From the NCBI RefSeq assembly GCF_042701255.1, contig NZ_CP170554.1:1-64000 (forward strand): a stretch of 64,000 nucleotides of DNA, given 5' to 3'. Both the position numbers and the translations under genes were made by a program. The notes beneath the pieces are model-generated. The model did not search any database. It was not told the origin of the DNA and saw only the letters and a program-made list of their open reading frames with translations. The stretch comes from Tahibacter sp042701255 (GTDB lineage: Bacteria; Pseudomonadota; Gammaproteobacteria; Xanthomonadales; Rhodanobacteraceae). Shown piece by piece: positions 10,192-19,369 of this stretch (its first letter is position 1; each line of letters opens with the position of its first letter).

Positions 10192-12246
10192 TTACTGGAA
10201 ACCGTTCGCGAAGATCACGTCCACCACCGTCGGGCAGTTCACGTTGTCGATGACGCAACGTGCCCATTCCGGATGATCGATGAACGGATTGCGGTTGCCC
10301 TGGAAGGTCTGGACCATCGCATTGCGGTTGCGCTCGTAGTCATCCGGCGGATCCTGATCGTTCCAGTCCAGCAGCACGGACTTCAGGCCCATGTAGCCGA
10401 TGCAGCCGCTGCAGGTCGTTGCGTCCTTGCCGACGATGAGGCTGCGATTGTCGGTGATTTCCAGATGCGGCTCAGGCGCACCGCTGACGTTGGTGCCGCC
10501 CTGGTAGCGCACGACCATGTAGAGCACCGCGCGAGCCATGTCGCCCTTGCGGAAGTCCCACACCTGGAAAGTGCTGGCGTTGAAGTAGTTGCTGCTCGTG
10601 CCGCCAGTGCCGCCGACGCCGTGGTTGGCCGTGGTCGGACGCGCCGTGCAGCCCGAGCACAGACCGTACGGGCTGTTGCCGCGATCGGAGTTGTAGCCCA
10701 CGTGCGAGGCATACAGCATGTGGCCGTCGGTATGCGGCGGGTTCGGGCGGCCGCTGGCATCGGTCGGATTCGGGAAACCCAGCGACTTCGGCCAGGTGTG
10801 TTCGCGGTTGTAGTTGGCCGCGCCGCTGGTCTGCTTGGGATAGGTCTCGTTCTTGTAGACGTCCCAGACCTTGGTCGAATCCGTCGGATCCTCGTCCGCC
10901 TTGTTCATGACGGTGTAGGTGTCGCCGTAGAAGATCGAGGTGTGGTCCTTGATGCGGTTGTGCAGCCAGGTCTTCAGCGCGGGACCGCTGGAGGTGTCGA
11001 CGCCGGCGTAGTAGTCGTTGATCGACGAGGCGGTCTCGAAGCCGACGACGACGTTCGCCGTCATGTCCTGGATGGTGCCGTCCTGGTCGTGCACCTTGTT
11101 CGCGATGATGGTCAGGGTGCACTGCTCGAGCAGGCCGAGATCCACGTCGGGGTTGATCTGATACGTGACCGGACCGCCGCTGGTCTGCGCGGTGTGCGCG
11201 CCGGTGTTCGCGCAGGACAGCGTGTACCAGCCGGCATCGGCGGTGACCGCTTCGGAGAACGTGACGCTGAGGTTGGAGGCACCCGGGAAGCCGTGCGCAC
11301 CGTTGGCCGGCGTGGTCGAGGAGACGCTCGGCGGCAGGTCGCCGGCCGTGCTGAAGCTCATCGTGTAGTCGGCGTCCATCGTTTCGATGGTGCCGTCCTG
11401 GTCGCTGACCTGATCGCCGATGACGGTCAGGGTGCAGGTTTCGCCGCTGGCGAAATCGACGTCGGGGTTCAGGGTGCGCGTGGCGCCCGTACCCGTGGTC
11501 ACGGCCGAATGCGAGCCGCTGACGCTGCAGCTCAGGGTGAACCAGCCGGTGGTGACGTCGACGGGTTCGCTGAAGGTCACCGTGACGTCGACGTTGTTGG
11601 CCTGGCCGGTGGCGCCGTTGGCCGGCGTGGTCGAGGACACGGTCGGCGGCACGTCGACCGCGGCGCCGAAGCTCTGGTTGTTGTTGCAGTTGCCGAAGGT
11701 CTGCGTGGCACTGCCCTGCCAGGTGAACTGGCCGTATTCGGTGCCGCTGCCGCTGAGCTGCAGCGAGGTGCCCGGCGCCGTGGAATTGGTTTCCGCCACG
11801 CCGATGTCGACGCTGGTCATGCCCGAGGCCGGGCCGTTGCTGGCCGTGGTCACGCCTTCATAGCTGAGGAACTGCACCACGCTGCCGCCGGCGTCGACGA
11901 GTGCGACTGCGTCGTTGGAGCCGTTCTGGATGCCGTTGGTCGGATAGGTCAGCACCTTGACCTGCTTGCTGCCGCAGGTGCCCGAGGTGGCTTCCGACAG
12001 CAGGCGGTCGCTGTAGGTGACTGCCGACGCCGGCGTGTTGCCGTTGTACAGCACGACGCGCCAGTTGCTGAGATCCACACCGACCGGCGCGACGATTTCG
12101 ACGGACTCGCCGACGTCGCCGGCTGCCGTGCTGTCGTCGTAATGCAGTTCATTGATGAAAACGGCGGTGTCGGCCATCGCCGAAGCGGCGAAACCCGACA
12201 GCAGCGCGACGACGGCGCTGCTGAGCGCCCGGGAGCGAAACGACAT
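10192..12246 (-). CDS. Secreted endonuclease I-family nuclease with lamin-tail-like and Ig-like domains
   Basis: 684 residues. A signal peptide (cleavage near ASAMA-DTA) is followed by a lamin-tail-like domain (~25-190, INELHYDD start), two Big_5-type Ig-like domains (~205-300 and ~315-400, each opening PP-SVSSTTPANGA) and an endonuclease I domain (~415-660) with the NREHTWPKS motif carrying the catalytic His. Family members degrade extracellular DNA or RNA non-specifically. The last residues read DVIFANGFQ, close to a short IFxxGFE-type tail that I recall on secreted proteins of related Lysobacterales; it may be a sorting or secretion tag, but that is inference. A terminator follows the gene, so it is probably monocistronic. 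Confidence 0.85.
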   Translation of the reverse strand: MSFRSRALSSAVVALLSGFAASAMADTAVFINELHYDDSTAAGDVGESVEIVAPVGVDLSNWRVVLYNGNTPASAVTYSDRLLSEATSGTCGSKQVKVLTYPTNGIQNGSNDAVALVDAGGSVVQFLSYEGVTTASNGPASGMTSVDIGVAETNSTAPGTSLQLSGSGTEYGQFTWQGSATQTFGNCNNNQSFGAAVDVPPTVSSTTPANGATGQANNVDVTVTFSEPVDVTTGWFTLSCSVSGSHSAVTTGTGATRTLNPDVDFASGETCTLTVIGDQVSDQDGTIETMDADYTMSFSTAGDLPPSVSSTTPANGAHGFPGASNLSVTFSEAVTADAGWYTLSCANTGAHTAQTSGGPVTYQINPDVDLGLLEQCTLTIIANKVHDQDGTIQDMTANVVVGFETASSINDYYAGVDTSSGPALKTWLHNRIKDHTSIFYGDTYTVMNKADEDPTDSTKVWDVYKNETYPKQTSGAANYNREHTWPKSLGFPNPTDASGRPNPPHTDGHMLYASHVGYNSDRGNSPYGLCSGCTARPTTANHGVGGTGGTSSNYFNASTFQVWDFRKGDMARAVLYMVVRYQGGTNVSGAPEPHLEITDNRSLIVGKDATTCSGCIGYMGLKSVLLDWNDQDPPDDYERNRNAMVQTFQGNRNPFIDHPEWARCVIDNVNCPTVVDVIFANGFQ

Positions 12247-12995
12247 TGGAGGAAATCCCCTGTTCTGAAGACGGTTCCGCGCATCCGGCGCAGGCCCGAC
12301 AAGGCAATAGCCGGAATTAATCCGGCCGTCTGGATGGTATGAGCGTGGTTAGCCCGCTTGCGCCTCCGCCGTGGAGCGCGCAGCCGGCTCGCGTATCCAC
12401 AGCGAGCCCGGCAGTTTCGGGCAGCCATGGCCCGAACATCGCGCGAATATAGCGGGACCGCATGACAACTGCACGGCACCCTGCAGCATCGACTTTCCGT
12501 GTCGACGTCATCGCTGCGACAGGCCTGTCGCGCAGCGTTTCGCGACAGCTCGCCGCCTGACGCCTACACCGCAGGCATCGGGTCGTTGGGTCGGCTCCGA
12601 CTGGCCCGTAGTAGACGCTCTCCTTCAGGTTGTTGCTCAGAACCGCAGGTTCTGGCGACCTTGAACGCCCAACGAGCCGGACGGATGCGGGTGGGGAAAG
12701 GGTTGCTGTGCGGGCACAGCTCATCCGGAGTGATCGCCATCGAGCCTGAGGTTTCAACAACCGCAGCAGCGCCCGGGCGGCGATTCCCATAGCGCAGCCC
12801 AGCGGCGATTTTCGTGACGCAGCACGGCGGCCAACGGCCGCGTTCGCTTCGGCTTCGCCACACCGGCCTCGACAGTGCCGACGTCTGCGATCTCAGCCGA
12901 TTCCGATAGTTCGGCGCGCAAGATACGGATGGCCGCGCCTACGGCCGCGGCGCAGACTGCAATACAGAAATCTATCCGCCGAGCCGGAGCACACC
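12247..12995. other. 749-bp gap between nuclease and Ada-like genes
   Basis: Divergent promoter region for the nuclease (minus) and the Ada-like gene (plus). No gene is recognised: the open frames present are short, overlap each other and lack family resemblance. A small inverted repeat (CCGG-AATTAAT-CCGG type, ~12310-12326) lies about 65 bases upstream of the nuclease start and could be a promoter-proximal operator or hairpin. Confidence 0.4.
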
Positions 12996-13853
12996 ATGTC
13001 ATTCAGCCACGCCGATCCCGTCGCCCGCGCCCACGAGCTGCTGAGCAGCGCCGAGGACGCACCGAGCCTGCAGCACCTGGCCGAAGAAGTCGGTCTGTCG
13101 GCCAGCCATCTGCAGCGGCGCTTCCGCGCACGCTATGGCATGAGCCCGGCCGAGTTCTCCGCGAGCCGGCGTCTGGGCCGGCTCAAGAGCGCGCTGCGCG
13201 AAGGCGCCTCGGTCACCGACGCGGTCTATGCAGCGGGCTTCGGCTCGGGCAGCCGCGTCTACGAAAACAGCGACCGCCTGCTCGGCATGACGCCGGCCGA
13301 CTATCGCCGCGGGGGGCAGGGCGCGACCTTGCGCTACACCACGCTGACGACGCCGCTGGGCGAGCTGCTCGTCGCCGCCACCGAGCGCGGCGTCTGCGCC
13401 ATCCTGCTCGGTCAGGAGGAAGCCGGCCTGCTGGCCGAGCTCGCCGAGGAATTCCCGGCAGCCCGGCACGAGCGCGTCGACGCGGGCCGCGACGAATGGC
13501 TGGCCCGCGTCATCGCCGAAGTGCATGCCGGGCTCGGCTGGGGCGAGCGCAGCGAGGCGCCGCTGCCGCCGTTCGATCTGCGCGCGACCGCGTTCCAGTG
13601 GCGCGTCTGGCAGGCGCTCACGCGCATCCCGGCCGGCGAAACGCGCAGCTATTCCGAGATCGCCGACGCGATCGGCGCGCCGCGCGCCGCCCGCGCCGTC
13701 GCACGCGCTTGCGCCACGAACCGGCTCGCCGTGCTGGTGCCTTGCCATCGCGTCGTGCGCGAGGACGGCAGTCTCGGCGGCTACCGCTGGGGTCTCGCAC
13801 GCAAACGCCGCCTGCTCGCGCGCGAAACGGAAGTGGCTCCGCGGGCCTCATGA
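12996..13853 (+). CDS. ada: Ada-like AraC-HTH / O6-methylguanine-DNA methyltransferase
   Basis: 285 residues. Residues ~8-105 form an AraC-type double HTH (LSASHLQRRF, GFGSGSRVYE). Residues ~112-275 form the suicidal methyltransferase domain with the acceptor motif PCHRV (Cys250). It removes methyl from O6-methylguanine in DNA. Full Ada is about 350 residues and begins with a zinc domain whose Cys accepts methyl from phosphotriesters and switches the protein to an activator; that domain is absent here, so methyl-triggered activation of the classical kind is not expected. The HTH may bind DNA constitutively or act in lesion search. Function of the methyltransferase half is secure; the symbol is by similarity. 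Confidence 0.88.
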   Translation: MSFSHADPVARAHELLSSAEDAPSLQHLAEEVGLSASHLQRRFRARYGMSPAEFSASRRLGRLKSALREGASVTDAVYAAGFGSGSRVYENSDRLLGMTPADYRRGGQGATLRYTTLTTPLGELLVAATERGVCAILLGQEEAGLLAELAEEFPAARHERVDAGRDEWLARVIAEVHAGLGWGERSEAPLPPFDLRATAFQWRVWQALTRIPAGETRSYSEIADAIGAPRAARAVARACATNRLAVLVPCHRVVREDGSLGGYRWGLARKRRLLARETEVAPRAS

Positions 13854-13934
13854 ACAGTGGCGCTATCGGCTGCGCCGGCGCGCGCCGTAGCATGCGTCAC
13901 CATGGGGACGGGGGGCCGCTCTTCCAGTCTGGTC

Positions 13935-14843
13935 ATGACCGATATCCGCTCCGATGCACCTGCCACGGCGTTGCGCCTGGCTTCGCCACGCGTGCTCGTG
14001 CCGCTGGCCCTGGTCGCCCTGTACCTGGTCTGGGGCTCGACCTATCTCGCGATCCGCATCGGCCTCGAAAGCTTCGCGCCGTTCACGATGGCTGCGCTGC
14101 GCTTCCTGATCACCGGCGTGGCGCTGTACGCCTTCCTGCGCTGGCGCGGCACGCCGGCCCCGACGCCGCTGCAATGGCGCAACTGTGCCGTCACCGGCAC
14201 CTTGCTGCTGGGTTTCGGCAACGGCTTCGTCTGCTGGGCGCAGCAAAGCGTGTCGTCGGGTCTCGCAGCCGTCGCAGTTGCGAGCATGCCGCTGTTCGCG
14301 GCGGTGTTCGGCACGTTCTTCGGCCAGTGGCCGCGGCGTCTGGAACTCATCGGCCTGCTCGTCGGCTTTGCCGGCGTGATCCTGCTGAACCTCGGCGGCG
14401 ACCTGGCCGGTTCGCGTCTCGGTGCGCTCGCACTGCTCACGGCGGCGGCGGCCTGGGCGTTCGGCTCACTCTGGTCCAAGCGCCAGGACATGCCCGAGCC
14501 GATGATGAACACCGCGGCACAGATGCTCTGCGGCGGCGTCGCACTGACCCTGCTGGCCCTGCTCAACGGCAACGGCCTGCCGGCAGCACCGACCTTGCGC
14601 GCGATCCTGGCGCTGGCCTACCTCGCCGTGTTCGGCTCCATCATCGGCTTCAGCGCGTATCTGTATCTGCTGCGCACGGTGCGGCCGGCGCTCGCGACGA
14701 GCTATGCCTACGTCAATCCGCCCGTGGCGGTGCTGTTCGGCGCCTGGCTCGCGAACGAGCGCGTGCATGCGCTGGACATCGTCGGCATGGCAGTGATTCT
14801 CGGCGGCGTCGCCATCATCACGCTGGCGCGCGACAAGCGCTGA
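13935..14843 (+). CDS. EamA-family drug/metabolite exporter, YedA-like
   Basis: 302 residues from the ATG at 13935, chosen because MTDIRSD leads directly into the first membrane helix; an upstream ATG at 13902 is possible, and neither has a strong ribosome-binding site. Ten membrane segments are expected, in two EamA repeats. The LVWGSTYLAIRIGLESF segment and ALATSYAYVNPPVAVLFG segment closely resemble E. coli YedA. Members export amino acids or small metabolites across the inner membrane; the substrate here cannot be told. Its last codons (TLARDKR) are part of the degenerate repeat that fills the gap downstream. Confidence 0.85.
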   Translation: MTDIRSDAPATALRLASPRVLVPLALVALYLVWGSTYLAIRIGLESFAPFTMAALRFLITGVALYAFLRWRGTPAPTPLQWRNCAVTGTLLLGFGNGFVCWAQQSVSSGLAAVAVASMPLFAAVFGTFFGQWPRRLELIGLLVGFAGVILLNLGGDLAGSRLGALALLTAAAAWAFGSLWSKRQDMPEPMMNTAAQMLCGGVALTLLALLNGNGLPAAPTLRAILALAYLAVFGSIIGFSAYLYLLRTVRPALATSYAYVNPPVAVLFGAWLANERVHALDIVGMAVILGGVAIITLARDKR

Positions 14844-15317
14844 CTCACACGCGCCGTGCGGCTCGACGCCGCATCGAAGTCGCCGCGAATGTCGTAACGT
14901 CGGCGAGCCGTCATCGCTGGCGCGCGACAAACACTGTTCGCACACCCCGCGCGTTTCAACACCGCACAAGATCGCATCGAAGTCGCAGCGGATGCCGTGT
15001 CGTCGGCGTGCCGCGATCCCTGGCACGCGACAAACGCTGATCGCACGCGCCGCGCGGCTCAGCGCCGCGTCAACGTCGCATGCAGTTCGATCACGACGTT
15101 GAAATAGTGCTTGCGCGCGAATGCCTGTTACTGCAGCGACAGGTGCGGGAACTCCGGCGCGACCCGCCGCAGAACTGGCGCGCGACAAACGCTGGTCGCA
15201 CACCTTGCGCAGCTCAGCGCCGCATCAAGATCACTTCGAACTGGCAACAGAAGCCATGTCGTCGGCGTGCCGCGATCCCTGGCACGCGACAAACGCTGAT
15301 CGCACGCGCCATGTGGC
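14823..15317. repeat. Degenerate repeat tract built in part from the neighbouring methyltransferase gene
   Basis: Between two convergent genes lie five copies of an anchor close to CTGGCGCGCGACAAACGCTG, at about 14823 (the end of the EamA gene), 14917, 15020, 15175 and 15280. Three copies of a preceding segment (TGTCGTCGGCGTGCCGCG-type) lie at ~14890, ~14995 and ~15256. Segment 15052-15163 is a diverged duplicate of 15312-15421, the 3' end of the methyltransferase gene. Segments near 14872 and 14974 (GCATCGAAGTCGC…) resemble methyltransferase sequence near 15438. No intact gene is present. This looks like repeated duplication of gene ends followed by drift. Confidence 0.75.
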
Positions 15318-15827
15318 TCAGCGCCGCGTCAACGTCGCATGCAGTTCGATCACGACGTTGAAGTAATGCTTGCTCGCGAACGCCTGCTCCTGCGGCGACA
15401 GGTGCTGGAACTCGGGCGCGACCACGCCGCCGAACGTCGCGTCGAAATCGCAGTGGATGCCGTAGTGGCTCAGCTGCAGGGTGCGGCGCGCCTCGGCGTT
15501 GAAGTACAGATAGGACTGTTCGGCGATCGGCGGCCACTTGTGGGTCGGATCCTGCACCGCACCGGCCGAGGTCCAGTACGGCGTGATGATCAGCGCCGTC
15601 GCGCCGGGCTTGAGCACGCGGTGGAGCTCTTCCATGAACGCGATGCGTTCGGCGCCGTCGAGGTGCTCGAGAAAGTGCGAGCAATACGCTTCGTCGACGC
15701 TGGCGTCTTCGAACGGCCACGGCGTGACGCGCAGGTCGTGCACGATGTCCGCATCACAGTCCGGCGACACATCGACGCCGACGAAACCCGCGCGCTTGCG
15801 CAGGCCACAGCCCAGATCCAGCTTCAT
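15318..15827 (-). CDS. Small class I SAM-dependent methyltransferase
   Basis: 169 residues. The start at 15827 has a GGAG ribosome-binding site 6 bases upstream. Motif I LDLGCGLRKRAGF opens the protein and VGVDVS supplies the acidic ribose-binding position; a post-motif segment CSHFLEHL and VLKPG follow, as in type 11 methyltransferases. Acceptor unknown. The minimal length and absence of a substrate-binding extension are typical of small proteobacterial homologues. Its 3' end (last ~35 codons) is duplicated in the adjacent non-coding tract. It is separated from the upstream ABC operon on the same strand by a strong terminator. Confidence 0.75.
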   Translation of the reverse strand: MKLDLGCGLRKRAGFVGVDVSPDCDADIVHDLRVTPWPFEDASVDEAYCSHFLEHLDGAERIAFMEELHRVLKPGATALIITPYWTSAGAVQDPTHKWPPIAEQSYLYFNAEARRTLQLSHYGIHCDFDATFGGVVAPEFQHLSPQEQAFASKHYFNVVIELHATLTRR

Positions 15828-15842
15828 TGCAACTCCGGTCAG

Positions 15843-15880
15843 AAACGAAAACCCCGGGCCGCCTTGCGACGACCCGGGGC
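15843..15880 (-). terminator. Terminator of the ABC transporter operon
   Basis: Minus-strand stem CCCCGGG/CCCGGGG with a 14-base loop (extra pairing inside), followed by TTTTCGTTTC. It lies 60 bases past the last permease gene and just upstream of the methyltransferase start. Confidence 0.75.
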
Positions 15881-15940
15881 GCAGAATAGCCCGGAGCAGG
15901 ATCGAGGTCCGCGACGCAACGCGCAGCGGACCGGTTTCGA

Positions 15941-17440
15941 CTACAGCGCCTTGCTCATCTCCAGCAGCGGATCGCGCGAGAGATTGCGCGGTTCGCCGCT
16001 CCAGATCAGGCGGAACGTCGCTACCATGAGCACCGGTCCGAACAGCACGATGCCGGGCACGACGGCGAGCACGCTGAGCAGCAGCCGCACGATCGTCGAG
16101 CGCTGACCGCGCTCGGCGGACTTCAGCAGCGCACCGGCCGTGAAGTACCAGATCGCGCTGTGTATCGCGGTCACGACGGCGACGGTCAGCAAGGTGCGCA
16201 ACAGGCTCGCCGCACTCATGCCGGTGACCACACCGATCAGCGCGACCAGCGCGACCACGAGCGGCACCGCGACGATGGCCCAGGTCTTGCGATACGAATA
16301 GGCCGACTGGAATGCCGGCACCAGCGCACCGACGAAACCGATCAGCAACGCGATCGCAAGGCCGCGCAGCAGCAGCGCCGGCGTGATGCGGAAGCTGAAG
16401 ACGACCTGGGTGAAGTTCGCGCTCAGGGTCGACAGCGACACGTTGTTGAACAGCACGTAGGCGATCAGTGCACCGATCGCACCGCCGACCAGGGCCAGCA
16501 CCAGCGCCTCGATCAGCACCGACACGGTCACCGGCATCGCGCCGAAACCGATCGCACGCAGGGTCGCGATCTCGCGCGCCCGCGCCGACACCGCCGCGTA
16601 CATGGTGTTCAGCGCGGCGAAGATCGCGCCGAGACCCATGATGATCGTGACCACGCCGGCGAGGATGCTGATCATCGTGCGGAATTGCTTGGTCTGCCCG
16701 CTGAAGTACGCCTGCTGCGTCTGCACGTCGACGTTGAGCCGCGGGTCGGCGCTGAGTCCGGCCTTGAGCTTGTCGATCGCATCGCTTCCGTCGAGCGCCG
16801 CGAGCACCGAGGAATAGCCGCGCCGTCCGAACGTACTCTGTGCGACTTCGACGTCGGCCCAGAGCTCGCTGTCGGTCGCGTCGCCGGCTTCGAACACGCC
16901 GACCACGGTCCATTCCGAGCCGCGCATGCGCAGGGTCTTGCCGACGTCGGCGCCTTCGTACTGGCGCTGCACGCCGCGGCCGACGACGAGCTCGCGCAGG
17001 CCGGTCTGGAACGTGCGGCCTTCGACGATCTTGAGCTTGGGCCGCAAGGTGAACGAGGCCGGCTCGACGCCGCGCAGGGTCATGTTCGAGCCGGTCTGGG
17101 TTTCGCCCTTCTTCAGCAGCTCGGTGATGACGATGACTTCGGCCGCGGCCTCGGGCTTGCCGTCGGCGCCGTGCTTGATGCCTGGGCCGTCCTTGATCAG
17201 CAGCGCCGAGTCGCGGTCGAACGCGGAGTTGAGCTCGGCGCTGGAACCGCCGCGCATGATGATGGCCGCGTCGCTGCGGCCGCTGGCCTGCAGCGCGCTG
17301 GAGAAGCCTTCGGCCATCGCCAGCAGCGCCGTGAACACGGCGACGACGCCGGCCAGGCCGATGACGATGACGAGGGACGGGCCCCAGCGTTCGGGCACGC
17401 TTTTGAGATTGATGCCGGTGATGGCGAGAGTCTGGCTCAT
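15941..17440 (-). CDS. FtsX/MacB-type ABC permease with an unusual membrane extension at the C-terminus
   Basis: 499 residues. One N-terminal membrane helix (~22-44), a large periplasmic MacB-like domain (~45-265) and three helices (~268-290, 318-345, 365-392) make a normal FtsX permease. After VPAFQSA, where most relatives end within about 15 residues, the frame continues for ~107 residues with about three more hydrophobic segments (AIVAVPLVVALVALIGV, LLTVAVVTAIHSAIWYF, VRLLLSVLAVVPGIVLFG). It lies 10 bases after the first permease gene and is the last gene of the operon. The transporter probably works on an envelope substrate or efflux cargo with the adaptor encoded first. The extension's role is unknown. 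Confidence 0.8.
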   Translation of the reverse strand: MSQTLAITGINLKSVPERWGPSLVIVIGLAGVVAVFTALLAMAEGFSSALQASGRSDAAIIMRGGSSAELNSAFDRDSALLIKDGPGIKHGADGKPEAAAEVIVITELLKKGETQTGSNMTLRGVEPASFTLRPKLKIVEGRTFQTGLRELVVGRGVQRQYEGADVGKTLRMRGSEWTVVGVFEAGDATDSELWADVEVAQSTFGRRGYSSVLAALDGSDAIDKLKAGLSADPRLNVDVQTQQAYFSGQTKQFRTMISILAGVVTIIMGLGAIFAALNTMYAAVSARAREIATLRAIGFGAMPVTVSVLIEALVLALVGGAIGALIAYVLFNNVSLSTLSANFTQVVFSFRITPALLLRGLAIALLIGFVGALVPAFQSAYSYRKTWAIVAVPLVVALVALIGVVTGMSAASLLRTLLTVAVVTAIHSAIWYFTAGALLKSAERGQRSTIVRLLLSVLAVVPGIVLFGPVLMVATFRLIWSGEPRNLSRDPLLEMSKAL

Positions 17441-17450
17441 GGAGTGTTCC

Positions 17451-18608
17451 TCAGCGTCCGGCCAATGCGTCGACGATCTTCAGCCGCTGCGCGCGCAAGG
17501 CCGGCAGCAGTCCCACCACGGTGCCGACGACGGCGATCGCGATCAGTCCGACCGACCACACGCGCCAGTCCACGCTGATCGGCAGCATCGCGCCGGCATT
17601 CTTCTGCACGAGGATGCCGAGACCGGTCGCCAGGCCCAGCCCGATCAGACCGCCGGCACCGACGATCAGCAGCGCCTCGGCCAGCACGAAGCCGAGCACC
17701 GAACCGTCGGAGAAACCTAAAGTCTTGAGCACTGCGAGCTCGGGTATGCGTTCGCGCACGCTCTGCGCCATGGTGTTGCCGACGACGAGCAGCAGGGTGA
17801 AGAACACCGCGAACAGGATCCAGCGCACGAGCATGCCGATGTCGCCCATCTGCTTGGCGAAGCCGGCGTTCCAGTCCTTCTCGGTCTGGGTCTTGGTTTC
17901 TTCGGTGGAGTTCTCGTACTTCTTGTCGATCGTCAGCGCGACGTCCTTGGCCTTGTCCGGATCACCGAGCTTGAGCACGTAGATGCCGGCGCGGCCGCTG
18001 CCGAACTGATTGGCTTCGTCGAAGTAGGCGAAGTTGATGAACACCTGGCTGGTCTGGCGCTGCCATTCCTCGTCCTTGCCGTCGTAGATGCCGACGAGGT
18101 CGAAGCTCCAGGCCTTGCTGCCGTCCTTCTGCGGAAAGATCGACGACTTGATCGGCAGCTTCTGGCCGACTTCCCAGCCGTACTGCTTGGCGATCTGGCG
18201 GCCGGCGATCATGCCGGTGCGGGTCTGCGCGAATTTCTTCCAGGCATCCTCCGGCATGGTCCATTCCGGATAGACCTTGTGCAGGCGTTCCGGATCCACG
18301 GCGAAGGCGATCAGCTGGGTGTTCTCCTGCCAGACGCCGCCGAACCACTGCTCGTACATGACCGCCTCGACGCCGGGCACGGCTTCGAGCTCGGGCAGCT
18401 GACGCAGCGGCAGCGACTGGGTGAAGGACACGCGCGACTGGGTGATCAGGCGCGTCGCGCCGACGAAATCGGCGCCGGCGTTGAACATCACGTTGACGGC
18501 CTGCAGCAGGCCGAACAGCAGGAAGGCCATGATCACCGACAGCAGGGTGAGCACGGTGCGGGTTTTCTTGCGAAACAGGTTCGCAATGACGAAACCGGTC
18601 TTGGTCAT
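17451..18608 (-). CDS. FtsX/MacB-type ABC permease
   Basis: 385 residues. N-terminal helix (RTVLTLLSVIMAFLLFGLL), large periplasmic domain (~50-255) and three C-terminal helices, ending LLPALRAQRLKIVDALAGR as typical FtsX proteins do. It probably pairs with the second permease (15941-17440) to form a heterodimeric MacB-like mechanotransmission transporter driven by the separate ATPase. It starts 19 bases after the ATPase stop codon, indicating one transcript. Confidence 0.86.
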   Translation of the reverse strand: MTKTGFVIANLFRKKTRTVLTLLSVIMAFLLFGLLQAVNVMFNAGADFVGATRLITQSRVSFTQSLPLRQLPELEAVPGVEAVMYEQWFGGVWQENTQLIAFAVDPERLHKVYPEWTMPEDAWKKFAQTRTGMIAGRQIAKQYGWEVGQKLPIKSSIFPQKDGSKAWSFDLVGIYDGKDEEWQRQTSQVFINFAYFDEANQFGSGRAGIYVLKLGDPDKAKDVALTIDKKYENSTEETKTQTEKDWNAGFAKQMGDIGMLVRWILFAVFFTLLLVVGNTMAQSVRERIPELAVLKTLGFSDGSVLGFVLAEALLIVGAGGLIGLGLATGLGILVQKNAGAMLPISVDWRVWSVGLIAIAVVGTVVGLLPALRAQRLKIVDALAGR

Positions 18609-18627
18609 GGGATGGGCTCCGTAGCGC

Positions 18628-19314
<687 letters not shown>

Positions 19315-19369
19315 GGGATGCTCCGTTTTCGGAAAGCGATGAATGCGGGGAGTGGAAAAACGGCCTTGT

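Noticed and set aside
9925..12342. Plus-strand open frame of about 800 codons opposite the nuclease gene
   Set aside because: Low-complexity translation without family motifs; the minus strand has a signal peptide, catalytic motif and terminator.
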